DNA of 64,000 nucleotides from assembly GCF_016217785.1 (NCBI RefSeq), contig NZ_JACRGA010000011.1, positions 1-64,000 of the forward strand, in the 5' to 3' direction. Below are positions 27,134 through 36,849 of this stretch, one piece after another (within the stretch, counting starts at the first letter, position 1; each line of letters opens with the position of its first letter). A program made the position numbers and the translations under genes. A model generated the notes under the pieces. The model saw nothing but the letters and a program-made list of their open reading frames with translations. It did not search any database and had not been told where the DNA came from. The DNA is from Methanobacterium sp. GTDB taxonomy: Archaea; Methanobacteriota; Methanobacteria; Methanobacteriales; Methanobacteriaceae.

Positions 27134-28327
27134 TTAATAGGAATCAATTGCACGGTTTAAATGATTCAGTAACCTTTTACCGGAATGTTTCAATGTCCAT
27201 AATTCATTAACATGTTTAATGGAGTTGTCAGCTAATTTTTCAGCTTTTTCCTCGTCTAGAAATAGTGCGGAAATTTCACGAGAAAAGGAGTATTCATCCC
27301 TTTCAGTGAGTATGCCATTGTACTCATGTTTAACACTTTCCCTTACACCGCCTTCTTTCACACCAACAACCGGGGTCCCGCAGCTCATTGATTCTAAGGG
27401 AACTAAACCAAAAGGTTCAAGGTAAGGTGCATAAACAACTAACTTCGCTTTATTGTATAATTGAACCAGTTCATCATCACTTACTAAAACCCTTATCCTC
27501 AATTTAACCTTTAATTCATGTGCCAGGTTTTCTAAATAATTCTTCCAGTGTGTGTTTACCAGATCAGAAACAATAACCAGTTCAGGGCGTGTTTTTTCAT
27601 CAATTTTGCCTAGAGATTTCAGGATAAATTCAAATCCTTTTTCGGGTATGCACCGGCCCACTGATAGCACAAAGTTTTCCTTTGAAACATCCAGTGGTTT
27701 AAACAAACCAGTGTCAACTCCCAAATAGGAGACCAGTGAATTAATACCATAACTTCTTAAAATAGACTCATGTGAAAAGTAAGAATTTACAACGGTATAT
27801 TCAGAGTAACTGGCCAGTTTCTGGTCCATGTTAATCATACGAGAACCATAAAATTTCAAACGAAAACTTTCCGAATCACTGGTGGTTTTAAGGCCAGCTT
27901 TTTTATAAAGTGTTTGAGAAATCCTGTTCTGGGAGAGAATGGGTTGCTGACAGTAGTAAACATGGGGCTTTTTGATATATTTCAAAAAGAAAGGACTCAT
28001 GGTGTATTTATCCTGTTCACAGAATACCACATCGTAATCTTTTTTGTTAACCGCCTCAGCCATGTTTTTCTGAGTTTTTTCAAGATCTCTTATGGAAATT
28101 TTGGATGGAAAATATTTAACAGCAGAATATAAGAATCCCCCGAGGGTATTTTTCATCTGAAAAGTTTTGAAACTATGGGCTATATCTTTTAAGGATAGAT
28201 AATCCTCGTCTGCTATTGAAGGTACGTAGACATCAACATCATGATCCCTAGCTAGAAATTCAACATTGTTATACAATGCTCTTTTCGCCCCTCCAGAAGG
28301 CAGATTATGAAAAACTGCTATTTTCAT
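27134..28327 (-). CDS. family 4 glycosyltransferase
   Basis: A 397-residue GT-B enzyme. KIAVFHNLPSGGAKRALYNN at the N-terminus carries the acceptor-side Gly-rich loop. LSVGRCIPEKGFEFIL opens the C-terminal Rossmann domain, and PYLEPFGLVPLESMSCGTPV is the nucleotide-sugar E-x7-E motif. No membrane segment is seen. It lies in the same direction as the radical SAM and other glycosyltransferase genes, with about 80 bases to the gene upstream. Donor and acceptor are unknown. Confidence 0.85.
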   Translation of the reverse strand: MKIAVFHNLPSGGAKRALYNNVEFLARDHDVDVYVPSIADEDYLSLKDIAHSFKTFQMKNTLGGFLYSAVKYFPSKISIRDLEKTQKNMAEAVNKKDYDVVFCEQDKYTMSPFFLKYIKKPHVYYCQQPILSQNRISQTLYKKAGLKTTSDSESFRLKFYGSRMINMDQKLASYSEYTVVNSYFSHESILRSYGINSLVSYLGVDTGLFKPLDVSKENFVLSVGRCIPEKGFEFILKSLGKIDEKTRPELVIVSDLVNTHWKNYLENLAHELKVKLRIRVLVSDDELVQLYNKAKLVVYAPYLEPFGLVPLESMSCGTPVVGVKEGGVRESVKHEYNGILTERDEYSFSREISALFLDEEKAEKLADNSIKHVNELWTLKHSGKRLLNHLNRAIDSY

Positions 28328-28408
28328 TGATATTCAACCTTTAAACCAATATTGGATTAATTATCTATTTTACAATAATTAATTTATGCCATTAGTTTGT
28401 TTATGTGA

Positions 28409-29848
28409 TTAGTTTGTGCGGATTTTCTTAACAACTCTCTTAAAAAATCCCCTGAAACCTATTTCTGGATATATTTTAATGGCCAGATCCAGTAGCGGGA
28501 ATGGTTTTTTAAAGGATTTCCAAATACTCTTAGGTATCCATCTTAAAAACTCAGATTGCAAACCATACCTTCGAACGTAAGGATACAGTCTGTTTATATC
28601 AGTGATGCTTAGCCTGGTATCATTAGTTTCTAGTATGGCCATTAAATAAGCTTTTTTTCGCTGGTCAATGGTGAATTCTGGTGTTTCAGCACAGGGTTCC
28701 TCGCACATGAAATCTCCATCAACCCATGAAGAATGGTTAAGTAGATCAAAGACATTCCCATTCTCATCATACCATTCCCTGATACTTGTTCCTTCAAAGG
28801 GTGTTATCATATTCCAGTATATATGCTCTGGTTTCATTTTCTTGGCATATTCAATGGAAGCTTTGGTTTTCTCCAGGGAATCATCTTCCAGACCAATTAC
28901 AAAGCATAATGCCAGTGGTAATTTATGTTTTTTGATTAATTCTGCTGCTTTAGTGATATCATCTAATGTTTCACCCTTTTTAATCTTTTTAAAAACTTCA
29001 GGATCTCCAGATTCAACACCAATTCCTATTGAAGGGCATTTAGCTTTTTTTAGGAGGGATAAAATCTCATCATCAAGACCATCGGCGCGGGTATTGATGA
29101 TGGTGAGGGGTAAATTGATATCGCTGTCCAGATATAACTTCAGAAAGTTTTTTACATGATCTTTGCGGAACATGGCATTATCATCATAGATAACCACGGA
29201 CCCCATGCTCTTAAACTTCACCTTAGCAATTTCTAACTCCTCAATACAATTTTCAATACTTTTAGGCCTCCATTTCCTGGTTGAAACCATTCGCACAGCA
29301 CAAAAACTGCAATTGTAGGGGCATCCCCTGCTGGTTAATAGGGGGTAAATGAAAATTTCATCATGACCTAGAAATGTTGAAAAATCTGGGAATGGTAATT
29401 TTTCAGGATCAGGTGGTTCAGAACGAATAATTTGACCCTTAGAATTAGTATCAGCGTTTTCAACAACATCCACAATGGTGTTCTCAGCTTCACCAATCAT
29501 AATATAATTAGCCTTATCCACCAGGTCACTGTAATACAAGGTGGCGTGTGGCCCTCCAAAGATCACCGGTTTATTGAATCTGGATATTTCTTGCAGTATG
29601 ATCTCTGCCTCTTTCATGGTGGCCGTATAAAGGGTTAAACCAATTACATCTGGTTTAAAATCCTCAAAAACCGCCTTTGGACTGGGTGCACTGGGGTTGA
29701 ATTGATAATCAACCACTAATACTTCATGTCCACTGTTTTTCAACACTGCAGATAACATTGCCAGGCCGATATGGGGTGAATTACTGTCACATTTTTCCCT
29801 TTTAGCATTGAAAAACAATATTTTTTTGGATTTATTATTCGAACTCAC
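28409..29848 (-). CDS. B12-binding-type radical SAM protein
   Basis: A 479-residue radical SAM enzyme. The N-terminal about 130 residues have the layout of a cobalamin-binding Rossmann domain (HIGLAMLSAVLKNSGHEVLV, DVIGLTLYTATMKEAE, VIFGGPHATLY), but the B12 signature D-x-H-x2-G is not obvious. The radical SAM cluster motif is RGCPYNCSFC (Cys-x3-Cys-x2-Cys) near 170-180. GIGVESGDPEVFKKIKKGET and LCFVIGLEDDSLEKT follow, as in class B enzymes. Placed among glycosyltransferases, it may methylate or otherwise modify a sugar, lipid carrier or glycan. The reaction cannot be named from sequence. Confidence 0.83.
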   Translation of the reverse strand: MSSNNKSKKILFFNAKREKCDSNSPHIGLAMLSAVLKNSGHEVLVVDYQFNPSAPSPKAVFEDFKPDVIGLTLYTATMKEAEIILQEISRFNKPVIFGGPHATLYYSDLVDKANYIMIGEAENTIVDVVENADTNSKGQIIRSEPPDPEKLPFPDFSTFLGHDEIFIYPLLTSRGCPYNCSFCAVRMVSTRKWRPKSIENCIEELEIAKVKFKSMGSVVIYDDNAMFRKDHVKNFLKLYLDSDINLPLTIINTRADGLDDEILSLLKKAKCPSIGIGVESGDPEVFKKIKKGETLDDITKAAELIKKHKLPLALCFVIGLEDDSLEKTKASIEYAKKMKPEHIYWNMITPFEGTSIREWYDENGNVFDLLNHSSWVDGDFMCEEPCAETPEFTIDQRKKAYLMAILETNDTRLSITDINRLYPYVRRYGLQSEFLRWIPKSIWKSFKKPFPLLDLAIKIYPEIGFRGFFKRVVKKIRTN

Positions 29849-29987
29849 TTAAACACCACTAGTTTATGAAAAAACTCTTTAATGATAAACATTTTTTGAA
29901 TAAGACTTCTTTATGAATAACTAATAATTATTTCAGGCAGGATATAATATTTTCAGCTGTATGTATAATTACTAAAAAATATAATTA

Positions 29988-31112
29988 CTAAAAAACCTGT
30001 TCATACACCTTCCAGGTTTCACTGGCAGTTTTCTCCCAGGTGAACATTGCAGCTCGTTTCAGGCTTTTATTGGTCATTTCATTCTTTAAATCTTCATTGG
30101 TTAATATTTGATACATTGAATCTGCAAAAGCATTACAATCATCAGGATCCAGGGTAAATCCTGCATCGCCAATCACTTCAGGTAGGGATGATGTGTTGGA
30201 TGTGATCACCGGAAGCCCACAGGCCATGGCCTCCAGTGGAGGTAATCCAAAACCCTCGTATAAAGAGGGGAATACAAATACATCGGCAGCATTATAAAAT
30301 TTTAATAAATCCTCATCAGGCACATAACCCGGGAAAATAACATGCTTTGAAAGGCCCAGTGATTCTATGGTTTTTAATATTTCTTCAGAACCATACCCTA
30401 GACTACCTATTAATACCAGTTTGGATTCAACTCCCATTTTTAATAGTTTATAGAACGATTTAATCAAAAGGAGGATGTTTTTCCTTAATTCCACACTTCC
30501 GGCGTATAAAACAAAGGGAGATGAAATACCATATTTCAGTTCCAGTTCCTCCCTGATTATGGATTTATCTTTAATGAATTTGAAGTTTTTACCAGGGGCG
30601 AGGGGTATGACCTTTATTTTCTCTTCCGGGATCTTAAGATAGTTAATTAGATCACGCTGGGTGTTAACTGAATCGGTGATAATACAATCAGGCCTGTTTT
30701 TTATAAATTTTAAGGTGGGTCCCCAGAATTTATAGAAAAAAGGAAGTTTTTTACCGAACAAAATGGGAATCAGATCATGGACCGTCAGTATTTTTTTAAC
30801 ATTTTTATTTATAAAAAAGGGACTAACTTGAGGGAACATGTGAGACGGTAAGTGGAAAACATCTATTTTGCTATCTTTAAGGGACTTGGATAGGCTTAGG
30901 GGATTTGCAATGTTGTGTGGGAAAGAGTTTATAACCACATCATTCACTTTCTGGTAAATAACATCATCTGATTTTTGGTAATGGATTAAAGAGATATTCC
31001 TTGATTTATCTGCTTCAACCATAGCGGTGACAATATTGTAAAGGTAGTTATTTATACCAGTCCGCTGTATGTCTAAAATCCATGAAAGCATTCCTATATT
31101 CATTTTTTTCAC
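29988..31112 (-). CDS. family 4 glycosyltransferase
   Basis: A 374-residue GT-B enzyme of the mannosyltransferase/rhamnosyltransferase type. Seen: MLSWILDIQRTGINNYLYNI near the N-terminus, VHDLIPILF in the acceptor domain, VLYAGSVELRKNILLLIKSF at the start of the donor domain, and PSLYEGFGLPPLEAMACGLP with the E-x7-E pair. The first codons offer GTG and, three codons later, ATG; neither has a clear SD. It follows the methyltransferase gene by eight bases, so the two are co-transcribed. Confidence 0.85.
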   Translation of the reverse strand: MKKMNIGMLSWILDIQRTGINNYLYNIVTAMVEADKSRNISLIHYQKSDDVIYQKVNDVVINSFPHNIANPLSLSKSLKDSKIDVFHLPSHMFPQVSPFFINKNVKKILTVHDLIPILFGKKLPFFYKFWGPTLKFIKNRPDCIITDSVNTQRDLINYLKIPEEKIKVIPLAPGKNFKFIKDKSIIREELELKYGISSPFVLYAGSVELRKNILLLIKSFYKLLKMGVESKLVLIGSLGYGSEEILKTIESLGLSKHVIFPGYVPDEDLLKFYNAADVFVFPSLYEGFGLPPLEAMACGLPVITSNTSSLPEVIGDAGFTLDPDDCNAFADSMYQILTNEDLKNEMTNKSLKRAAMFTWEKTASETWKVYEQVF

Positions 31113-31120
31113 ATTTAAGA

Positions 31121-31810
31121 TTATTTTTCATAAATACCCACAAATAAAGCATTTGCTAGGGGATAAGGAGACCCGTAACTTGCTTCAATAAAGTCAGAAC
31201 CAAGTTCAACCCATCTATTGGATTGAGATATTCTTTTCAGATAATAATTTTCAGTGAAATTTATTTTCCCTGTTTTGAGAAAGTTATCAAGGTGTGGGTT
31301 TCCCCCTATGGGTATGGTGACAATTAATTTACCGCCAGGTGCAAGGCAATTTTTTAGATTATCCAGGGCCAAAAAAACTTTTTCAGGATCTTGGGGTTCC
31401 TCATCCCAACCCACATGTTCCAGGGTGGATATGGTAACAATTAACCGGTACCGCTTTTTGGGATTGTAATCCACAACATCCTGGTTAATCACTCCATCAA
31501 CTTTCTCATATTTATCAACAACATCATGACATGTTTTGAAGTAATGGGAAAGAACGTTTCCAACCTCAAGAATCTCATCACAGTCATATTCATCCACATA
31601 TTTTTTTATAATGGGAATTTCAACAGATCTCTCGTTTCCCCAGGCCTCGTTGTATTCATGGTAAAAATATCCGTATTTTTCTCCATTGAATGTAAATTTA
31701 CGGAACAACTTGAGGGTTTTGGAATAGGAGTAGGGTAAAATATAATAATGATCATGCAGTGCGCGTTTCATTATATTTTTAATTTTTCGAGAAAAATACG
31801 TCAGAATCAT
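31121..31810 (-). CDS. class I SAM-dependent methyltransferase
   Basis: A 229-residue protein. CDEILEVGNVLSHYF holds a variant of the SAM-binding motif I (E-V-G-N in place of G-x-G). RLIVTISTLEHVGWDEEP is the post-motif often seen in glycan methyltransferases, and CLAPGGKLIVTIPIGG forms motif III. The N-terminal about 65 residues are aromatic and basic (YSYSKTLKLFRKFTFNGEKY). Eight bases separate it from the GT4 gene downstream. Methylation of a surface sugar is the likely role from context. Confidence 0.75.
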   Translation of the reverse strand: MILTYFSRKIKNIMKRALHDHYYILPYSYSKTLKLFRKFTFNGEKYGYFYHEYNEAWGNERSVEIPIIKKYVDEYDCDEILEVGNVLSHYFKTCHDVVDKYEKVDGVINQDVVDYNPKKRYRLIVTISTLEHVGWDEEPQDPEKVFLALDNLKNCLAPGGKLIVTIPIGGNPHLDNFLKTGKINFTENYYLKRISQSNRWVELGSDFIEASYGSPYPLANALFVGIYEK

Positions 31811-31984
31811 GACATCGGGTCCTGGATTTCTTTATAAAATTTGATATATTATCCTGAATTAATATTTATTTATACCCATATATGGAGCAATTCCTTTTAA
31901 ACTTTCATTGTATAATGAAAGCCGGGTTTTAAATGTTGTAATATGTCCCTTCCTGTTTTTCCTGATTTTTCAATGTTTTTCTGA

Positions 31985-33418
31985 TTAATTTTTGTTGATT
32001 AAACTTTTTAACAGTTTGAAATCCTCATTGTCAAATGTTCTGGTAAGAAATAAAGCCACCGCATATGCTGTGAAAACAATTACAAGTAAAATAATGGTAT
32101 TTAAACTGTTGAGGAACATGAAAAGAATTACCATGATCAAACTTGAAAAAATAATTTTGGGCAAGTCCTTTATCAATTTTTTAAAACTCACATTCTCTGT
32201 CTTACACAGAATATACACCAAAAGAGGCACACTCACCAGTTCGGTGATAACAGTGGCAGCACTGGCACCTAAATAACTATATTTTGGTATTAACACTAAA
32301 TTCAGTGCCACGTTTAAGATAACACTAAATCCGGTGATCTTTGTGACAACGATTTGTCTATTGATGGAACCCAATAAAATACCTGAAAGTCCATTTATAA
32401 ACATGAAGATGATGGTCCAGATTAGTATCTGAAGTGCAATTATAGATGGGGAGTAAGCAGGTCCATAAATTAGTAGAATTATTTTATTGGCTAATACAGA
32501 TACAGTCAGGGCAATGGGGATGCTGATTATTAACAGGTATTTGAATGAGCGCTCGTAGGTATATTTCAGGGATTCTTGGGAGTCCTTGTAGAAACGGGAC
32601 ATTACCGGGAAAATAGCCACTGTAAAAACTGAGTATAAAGATAAAAAAACAAAAACCAGTTTATATGCTGCATTATACCAGCCTACAGTTTCATTACCAA
32701 CCATAACCGAAAGCATAACAGAATCTATGGAATAATAAACTGTTACAAATATCCCTGCAAGTCCATAGGGCAATGCTTCCTTTAGGGTGGGTTTCCAGAA
32801 GTCAAAATTAACTTCAAAGTGGGGAATTGAATACTTCCAGAAGTATAGTACCATGGTAAATAGTAGTGTTAGGGCGTTTGTGATTAAGTAAACAGATGCG
32901 AAGTATATGATATCTAATTTGAAGGATATCCCAATTATAACTCCAAATAACATTAAAAAACTGTTTATAACGGTGACAACCGAGAAATAATTCATTTTCT
33001 CGTATGATTGGAATACAGATGTAAATACTCCAACGAAAGCATTGATTATTACGTATAATGAAATTATGTAGATTATATCTGTAACCAGAGGAGAGTATCC
33101 GATTAGGTTAACTGTTAATATCAGCAGCCCGAACATCAGGAAAGATAGAAAGAATCGGATAACTATCACATTTGACAGGTATTTGTCCCTGAAAGAATGG
33201 TCACGGGCAAGTTCTCTGATCATCAATGCTCCCAAGCCCATATCAACCACGATGCCAAAGATTCCAGTAATGGAGAGGGCCAGAGATAGAATACCAAATC
33301 CTTCAGCGCCCAGATAACGGGCAGTGTACATGGTGATGAAAAAACCAATGATATATGTTATGATCTGGGAAATAAACAGAAATCCCATATTTTTGGCTAT
33401 GCCCTTAACTTTATTCAT
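31985..33418 (-). CDS. Wzx-like oligosaccharide flippase
   Basis: A 477-residue polytopic membrane protein of the MOP/MVF family with about twelve to fourteen spans. GFLFISQIITYIIGFFITMY then ARYLGAEGFGILSLALSITG at the N-terminus is the characteristic PST/Wzx signature. YGLAGIFVTVYYSIDSVMLS and GNETVGWYNAAYKL lie in the middle repeat, and GASAATVITELVSVPLLVYI near residue 400. It would move lipid-linked oligosaccharides from the inner to the outer face of the membrane. Lying inside the glycosyltransferase cluster supports this. ATG 33418. Confidence 0.88.
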   Translation of the reverse strand: MNKVKGIAKNMGFLFISQIITYIIGFFITMYTARYLGAEGFGILSLALSITGIFGIVVDMGLGALMIRELARDHSFRDKYLSNVIVIRFFLSFLMFGLLILTVNLIGYSPLVTDIIYIISLYVIINAFVGVFTSVFQSYEKMNYFSVVTVINSFLMLFGVIIGISFKLDIIYFASVYLITNALTLLFTMVLYFWKYSIPHFEVNFDFWKPTLKEALPYGLAGIFVTVYYSIDSVMLSVMVGNETVGWYNAAYKLVFVFLSLYSVFTVAIFPVMSRFYKDSQESLKYTYERSFKYLLIISIPIALTVSVLANKIILLIYGPAYSPSIIALQILIWTIIFMFINGLSGILLGSINRQIVVTKITGFSVILNVALNLVLIPKYSYLGASAATVITELVSVPLLVYILCKTENVSFKKLIKDLPKIIFSSLIMVILFMFLNSLNTIILLVIVFTAYAVALFLTRTFDNEDFKLLKSLINKN

Positions 33419-33560
33419 ATGAATAACCTGTTTAAGTCTGAAAGATTGGATTATTTTTAATATTAGCTCGATTTATCTATTATTATCATTTTTAACGCCT
33501 ATATTTTAATCGGTCCCAAATTTTATCTTATTGAACATGCTTGATCTGTTCAAATCTGAT

Positions 33561-34616
33561 TTAGATTCTGAAATCATTTATACCATCGGAAATTGCCCTT
33601 AATCCTTCTTTTGAAGTTTCCAAATCCTCTTTTAAAAGCATCAATATTATATTTGCCAGGAGGTAGAATATGAAGAATATGCTGAAAGTGGTTTTTTGAA
33701 GTCTGGATGCAAAGCGCCACATGAATATCAGACGATTTCTCACCAGGTAATGATAAATTACAAAGTAACTGAAATAACTATCCCATGAAACTCCTATCTT
33801 ATGCCATATTCGTGCTTGGGGGACGTATAAAAGTTTATACCCATTTTCCCTGATTCTGAAGCAAAGGTCGGTGTCTTCCCAGTATGCAAAATATAGGGGA
33901 TCAAAAAGTCCCACCTTCTCCAGCACTTCCCTTTTAAACAGAATAGAACAACCTTCAATGGTATCCACAGGACGCGATTGGTCACACTGACCATCATCGA
34001 CCTGATCCTTGCAGAATCGCTTCCCCCTACCTATGTAAAGGTTAAATGTCTCACCAGCATGACTAATAACATCCCTTCTACCCTTGTAATCATAATAATA
34101 AACTTTGGGTGTGACACAGCCAATATTCACATCTTCTTCTGCAGCATTCACCATTTCCAGGAGTAAATTTTCATGGACCACAGTATCGTTGTTTAACACC
34201 AGGATGTAATCAGAATCCAGTTTATCTAAAACAAAATTCATGGCCAGGTTATTGCCCTTAGCATAACCATGATTTTCATTATTAAGAAGAAGGATTAACT
34301 TTTTATCAGAAGGAATAGGGTTAAGGTCAGTTTTAATATTTTCGGGATTAAGGTATTCTTTTTCAGGAAATTCGAAAACTTCCAGTGGTTTATTCAGAGA
34401 ATTGTATTCAAAAAACCCAGATTCAACCGTTACCAACCCCTGTGCATACTGTTTAATTTTAGGGATGGAGTCATCCTGGGAAGCATTGTCCACAACCAGG
34501 ATCTCATAATTGGGGTATTTAATCTGGTAAATGGATTCCAAACATTCCACAGTGTCTTCCCAGCCATTCCAGTTTAAAACGATTATGGAAACCTGGGGGG
34601 CGGCCTTATTCTTCAT
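33561..34616 (-). CDS. family 2 glycosyltransferase (rhamnosyltransferase-like)
   Basis: A 351-residue GT2 enzyme. Motifs: VSIIVLNWNGWEDTVECL, ILVVDNASQDDSI, NHGYAKGNNLAMNF, YILVLNNDTVVHE, and the acidic EDTDLCFRIRENGYK. A membrane span (FSIFFIFYLLANIILMLL) lies near the C-terminus. It shares with the gene at 25748-26932 an acidic insertion between the first and second donor motifs, here about 50 residues (FEYNSLNKPLEVFEFPEKEY). The two genes are therefore paralogues. The flippase gene follows about 140 bases downstream. Confidence 0.83.
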   Translation of the reverse strand: MKNKAAPQVSIIVLNWNGWEDTVECLESIYQIKYPNYEILVVDNASQDDSIPKIKQYAQGLVTVESGFFEYNSLNKPLEVFEFPEKEYLNPENIKTDLNPIPSDKKLILLLNNENHGYAKGNNLAMNFVLDKLDSDYILVLNNDTVVHENLLLEMVNAAEEDVNIGCVTPKVYYYDYKGRRDVISHAGETFNLYIGRGKRFCKDQVDDGQCDQSRPVDTIEGCSILFKREVLEKVGLFDPLYFAYWEDTDLCFRIRENGYKLLYVPQARIWHKIGVSWDSYFSYFVIYHYLVRNRLIFMWRFASRLQKTTFSIFFIFYLLANIILMLLKEDLETSKEGLRAISDGINDFRI

Positions 34617-34679
34617 CTGATTTTTATTTCTCCAGCATATCTAAATGTGTAATAATGTTTTTCATCACACTTTTTACAA

Positions 34680-35681
34680 TTATCTTTTAATAAGAAAACC
34701 TTTTAAAAAGCCAATTCCGTATCCAAAGTGTACAATAGGAAATATAATCATTGAACAAACTCCTTTCCAATTATTGATTTTTATGGAGATACTAAATGCA
34801 TAAATCAGATCAATAACGAGGTAAATAAGAATAGGAGCTGATACTAGCAAGAATATGTTTAATCCTATAAAGCCAGTTACCAGCAGGAATAGAACTATCA
34901 AAAATAAAATTGGATAAAAAAAAACGATTAAAGGAATGAGATGATACCAGTGTAAGGTTTCTGGATACTTTCGGGTGAATCTGGCCCTTCCTTCCCCATA
35001 ATTAACCATCTGTCTCGAAAATTGCTGGGGGTTGCTGCGGCGATACTGATGAACCAGTGCACGTGGATGCTTCAGGAGCAAGTAACCGGCTTTAATAAGC
35101 TGATAGTTGAAATCAGTGTCCTCACACTGAGTCATGGTCTCATCATAGGCCACGTGTTCATTTAGAAGGGTGGAACGCCGGTAAAGTGCAAAGGCAACTG
35201 TTTCCACAGGAGCGATTTTATCACTAGAGGTGTATGCTGTTCCAAATCCACCGAAAAAGGTTTGTAAAGAATGGGCAATTGTTTTGCCAAAAAACGAGTC
35301 ATCCTGAGGGGATGAATAGGTTGAACCAACAGCTGCCAGTTTACATCCATGGGAGTAAGTTTTAAAGGTGTTGTAGAGAGTTTCCAGCCAATCTTCATCC
35401 ACGTAACAATGACCATCGAGATAGGCCACGTATTCCGCACCAGATGCATTTAATCCAATGTTACGACCAGAACTTATAACCTCCAGAGGGTTTTCAAGCA
35501 ACCTCACCCTGGAATCGTTTTCAGCTATTTCACTGACAATTTGGGGTGTTTTATCACTGGAAACTCCGTCGACAACCAGAATATGTATATCTTTAATAGT
35601 TTGATCCTGCAGGCTCCGAATACATCTTCGGATGTATTTTTCCTCATTCTTTACCCCTACAATGATATCTATAAGACTCAT
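34680..35681 (-). CDS. membrane-bound family 2 glycosyltransferase
   Basis: A 333-residue GT2 enzyme, ExoA/succinoglycan type. Motifs: IIVGVKNEEKYIRRC, HILVVDGVSSDKTP, GRNIGLNASGAEYVAYLDGH (with LDGH in place of DxD), TQCEDTDFNYQLIKAGY, and YRRSNPQQFSRQMVNYGEGR, a Q-x-R-R-like acceptor site. Three C-terminal membrane spans follow (about 243-325). Start ATG 35681, with GGTG four bases upstream. It is the first gene of the minus-strand glycan cluster and probably begins that transcript. Confidence 0.85.
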   Translation of the reverse strand: MSLIDIIVGVKNEEKYIRRCIRSLQDQTIKDIHILVVDGVSSDKTPQIVSEIAENDSRVRLLENPLEVISSGRNIGLNASGAEYVAYLDGHCYVDEDWLETLYNTFKTYSHGCKLAAVGSTYSSPQDDSFFGKTIAHSLQTFFGGFGTAYTSSDKIAPVETVAFALYRRSTLLNEHVAYDETMTQCEDTDFNYQLIKAGYLLLKHPRALVHQYRRSNPQQFSRQMVNYGEGRARFTRKYPETLHWYHLIPLIVFFYPILFLIVLFLLVTGFIGLNIFLLVSAPILIYLVIDLIYAFSISIKINNWKGVCSMIIFPIVHFGYGIGFLKGFLIKR

Positions 35682-35854
35682 GACGCACCATACAACCTAA
35701 ATTAGCCTTATCTCTGGAAGTGGGGAAGTATAGTTTAATTCTATACTCTATTATTAGTTATTATTGATAAATTCGAATATTATTATTCTATTTACTCTTA
35801 TTGGTATTATATTTAAGTAAAAAATAATTAAATAACTCATTTTTTAAGGGTTAT

Positions 35855-36457
35855 TTAATCCTTATTTAACATTCTATTTACAAAACTAACCAATTTTTTG
35901 GCATCACTTTTCTTAATATCTCTGAATTCAATTTCACCGTTATTGAATACGATTTTCAATGTCCTTCTCTTTGAAGCAAGGAGTGCTTGGCCAGATGAAA
36001 TTAAACCACCAATACCTGATTTTTTTTGAGTTTTAGGACTGATAGTACTGGTATCTTCTATACTGAGGATATTCTCAAATCCAATAAATTGTCCATTACC
36101 TGTTTCTATTCCCTCAGTAAGAACTTTAATAGAGTGACCAGGACCCATTCCTTTAATGATATAATATCCCTTAACATCCAATATTTCCTGTAATTCTGTA
36201 GCGTGTTTAACTTCCTCACGTTTTGAATCATGGTTTAATTTCAATATATTCTCTTCAATATCTTTTTCTTTGTTAGGGGATGGTTCATCAACAGGTGAGT
36301 CATCCTCATGATTTTCTGTTTCCGCATGACTACCTGAGAGAGATTCAGTGTAGACTAATTTTCCACCACACTCACATTCATCACTAAAATCTTCTGCCTT
36401 TTCCCCTTCTTGAAGCTCGTAATAACCCCCACAATTTTCACAGATTAAATATGTCAT
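35855..36457 (-). CDS. zinc-ribbon protein of unknown function
   Basis: A 200-residue protein. Residues 1-36 are a zinc ribbon (LICENCGGYYELQEGEKAED then ECECGGKLVY) nearly superimposable on the N-terminus of the protein at 8257-9372. After an acidic linker, residues about 95-200 form a beta-rich domain (VKGYYIIKGMGPGHSIKVL, FIGFENILSIED, RTLKIVFNNGEIEFRDI, SDAKKLVSFVNRML) that reads like a PH-type fold, a guess from strand pattern only. ATG with AGGAG seven bases upstream. No membrane segment. Single-gene unit. Confidence 0.65.
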   Translation of the reverse strand: MTYLICENCGGYYELQEGEKAEDFSDECECGGKLVYTESLSGSHAETENHEDDSPVDEPSPNKEKDIEENILKLNHDSKREEVKHATELQEILDVKGYYIIKGMGPGHSIKVLTEGIETGNGQFIGFENILSIEDTSTISPKTQKKSGIGGLISSGQALLASKRRTLKIVFNNGEIEFRDIKKSDAKKLVSFVNRMLNKD

Positions 36458-36849
36458 TTAAAATCTCCTAAAAATTTTTATAATTTGATGATTTACCTAT
36501 CTATGATTTACCTATCTAAATTCTCTTCTTAATACCAACAAATCTATTTTTTTGTTCTTGTGGTAAGGTTACTTATTCTTGTAAGTAAGTTACCATAGAT
36601 CACTATAATCTTGATTAAACAACATATCCATATAGTAACACATTCTAATTGGATATTAAATTAGGTTAGACTATTCGAAACTAATATGATATTTCATGTT
36701 TTGTAATAGTTCTAACTATTATAATGGGTTTGAATTTCATTTGAATATATAATCTAATTTGAATATATAATCTAATTGGATTTGGAATAAATTAGAATCT
36801 GTTTGAGAATATCTAAATAAGAAGAAACATGTTATAAGGTGAATGATTT
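36458..36849. repeat. divergent intergenic region with two tandem duplications
   Basis: About 390 AT-rich bases. ATGATTTACCTATCT is repeated exactly at 36488-36502 and 36503-36517. TTGAATATATAATCTAAT is repeated exactly at 36741-36758 and 36759-36776 and could serve as duplicated TATA elements for the Fe-S pair that starts at 36850. No gene was seen. Confidence 0.55.

Noticed and set aside
28668..29159. 163-codon frame antisense to the radical SAM gene
   Set aside because: Shadow of a well-supported gene with all catalytic motifs; no domain or SD.
23666..35681. Glycan cluster as a horizontally acquired island
   Set aside because: I saw no integrase, tRNA, insertion sequence or flanking repeats, and start signals resemble those of neighbouring housekeeping genes; a composition analysis would be needed.
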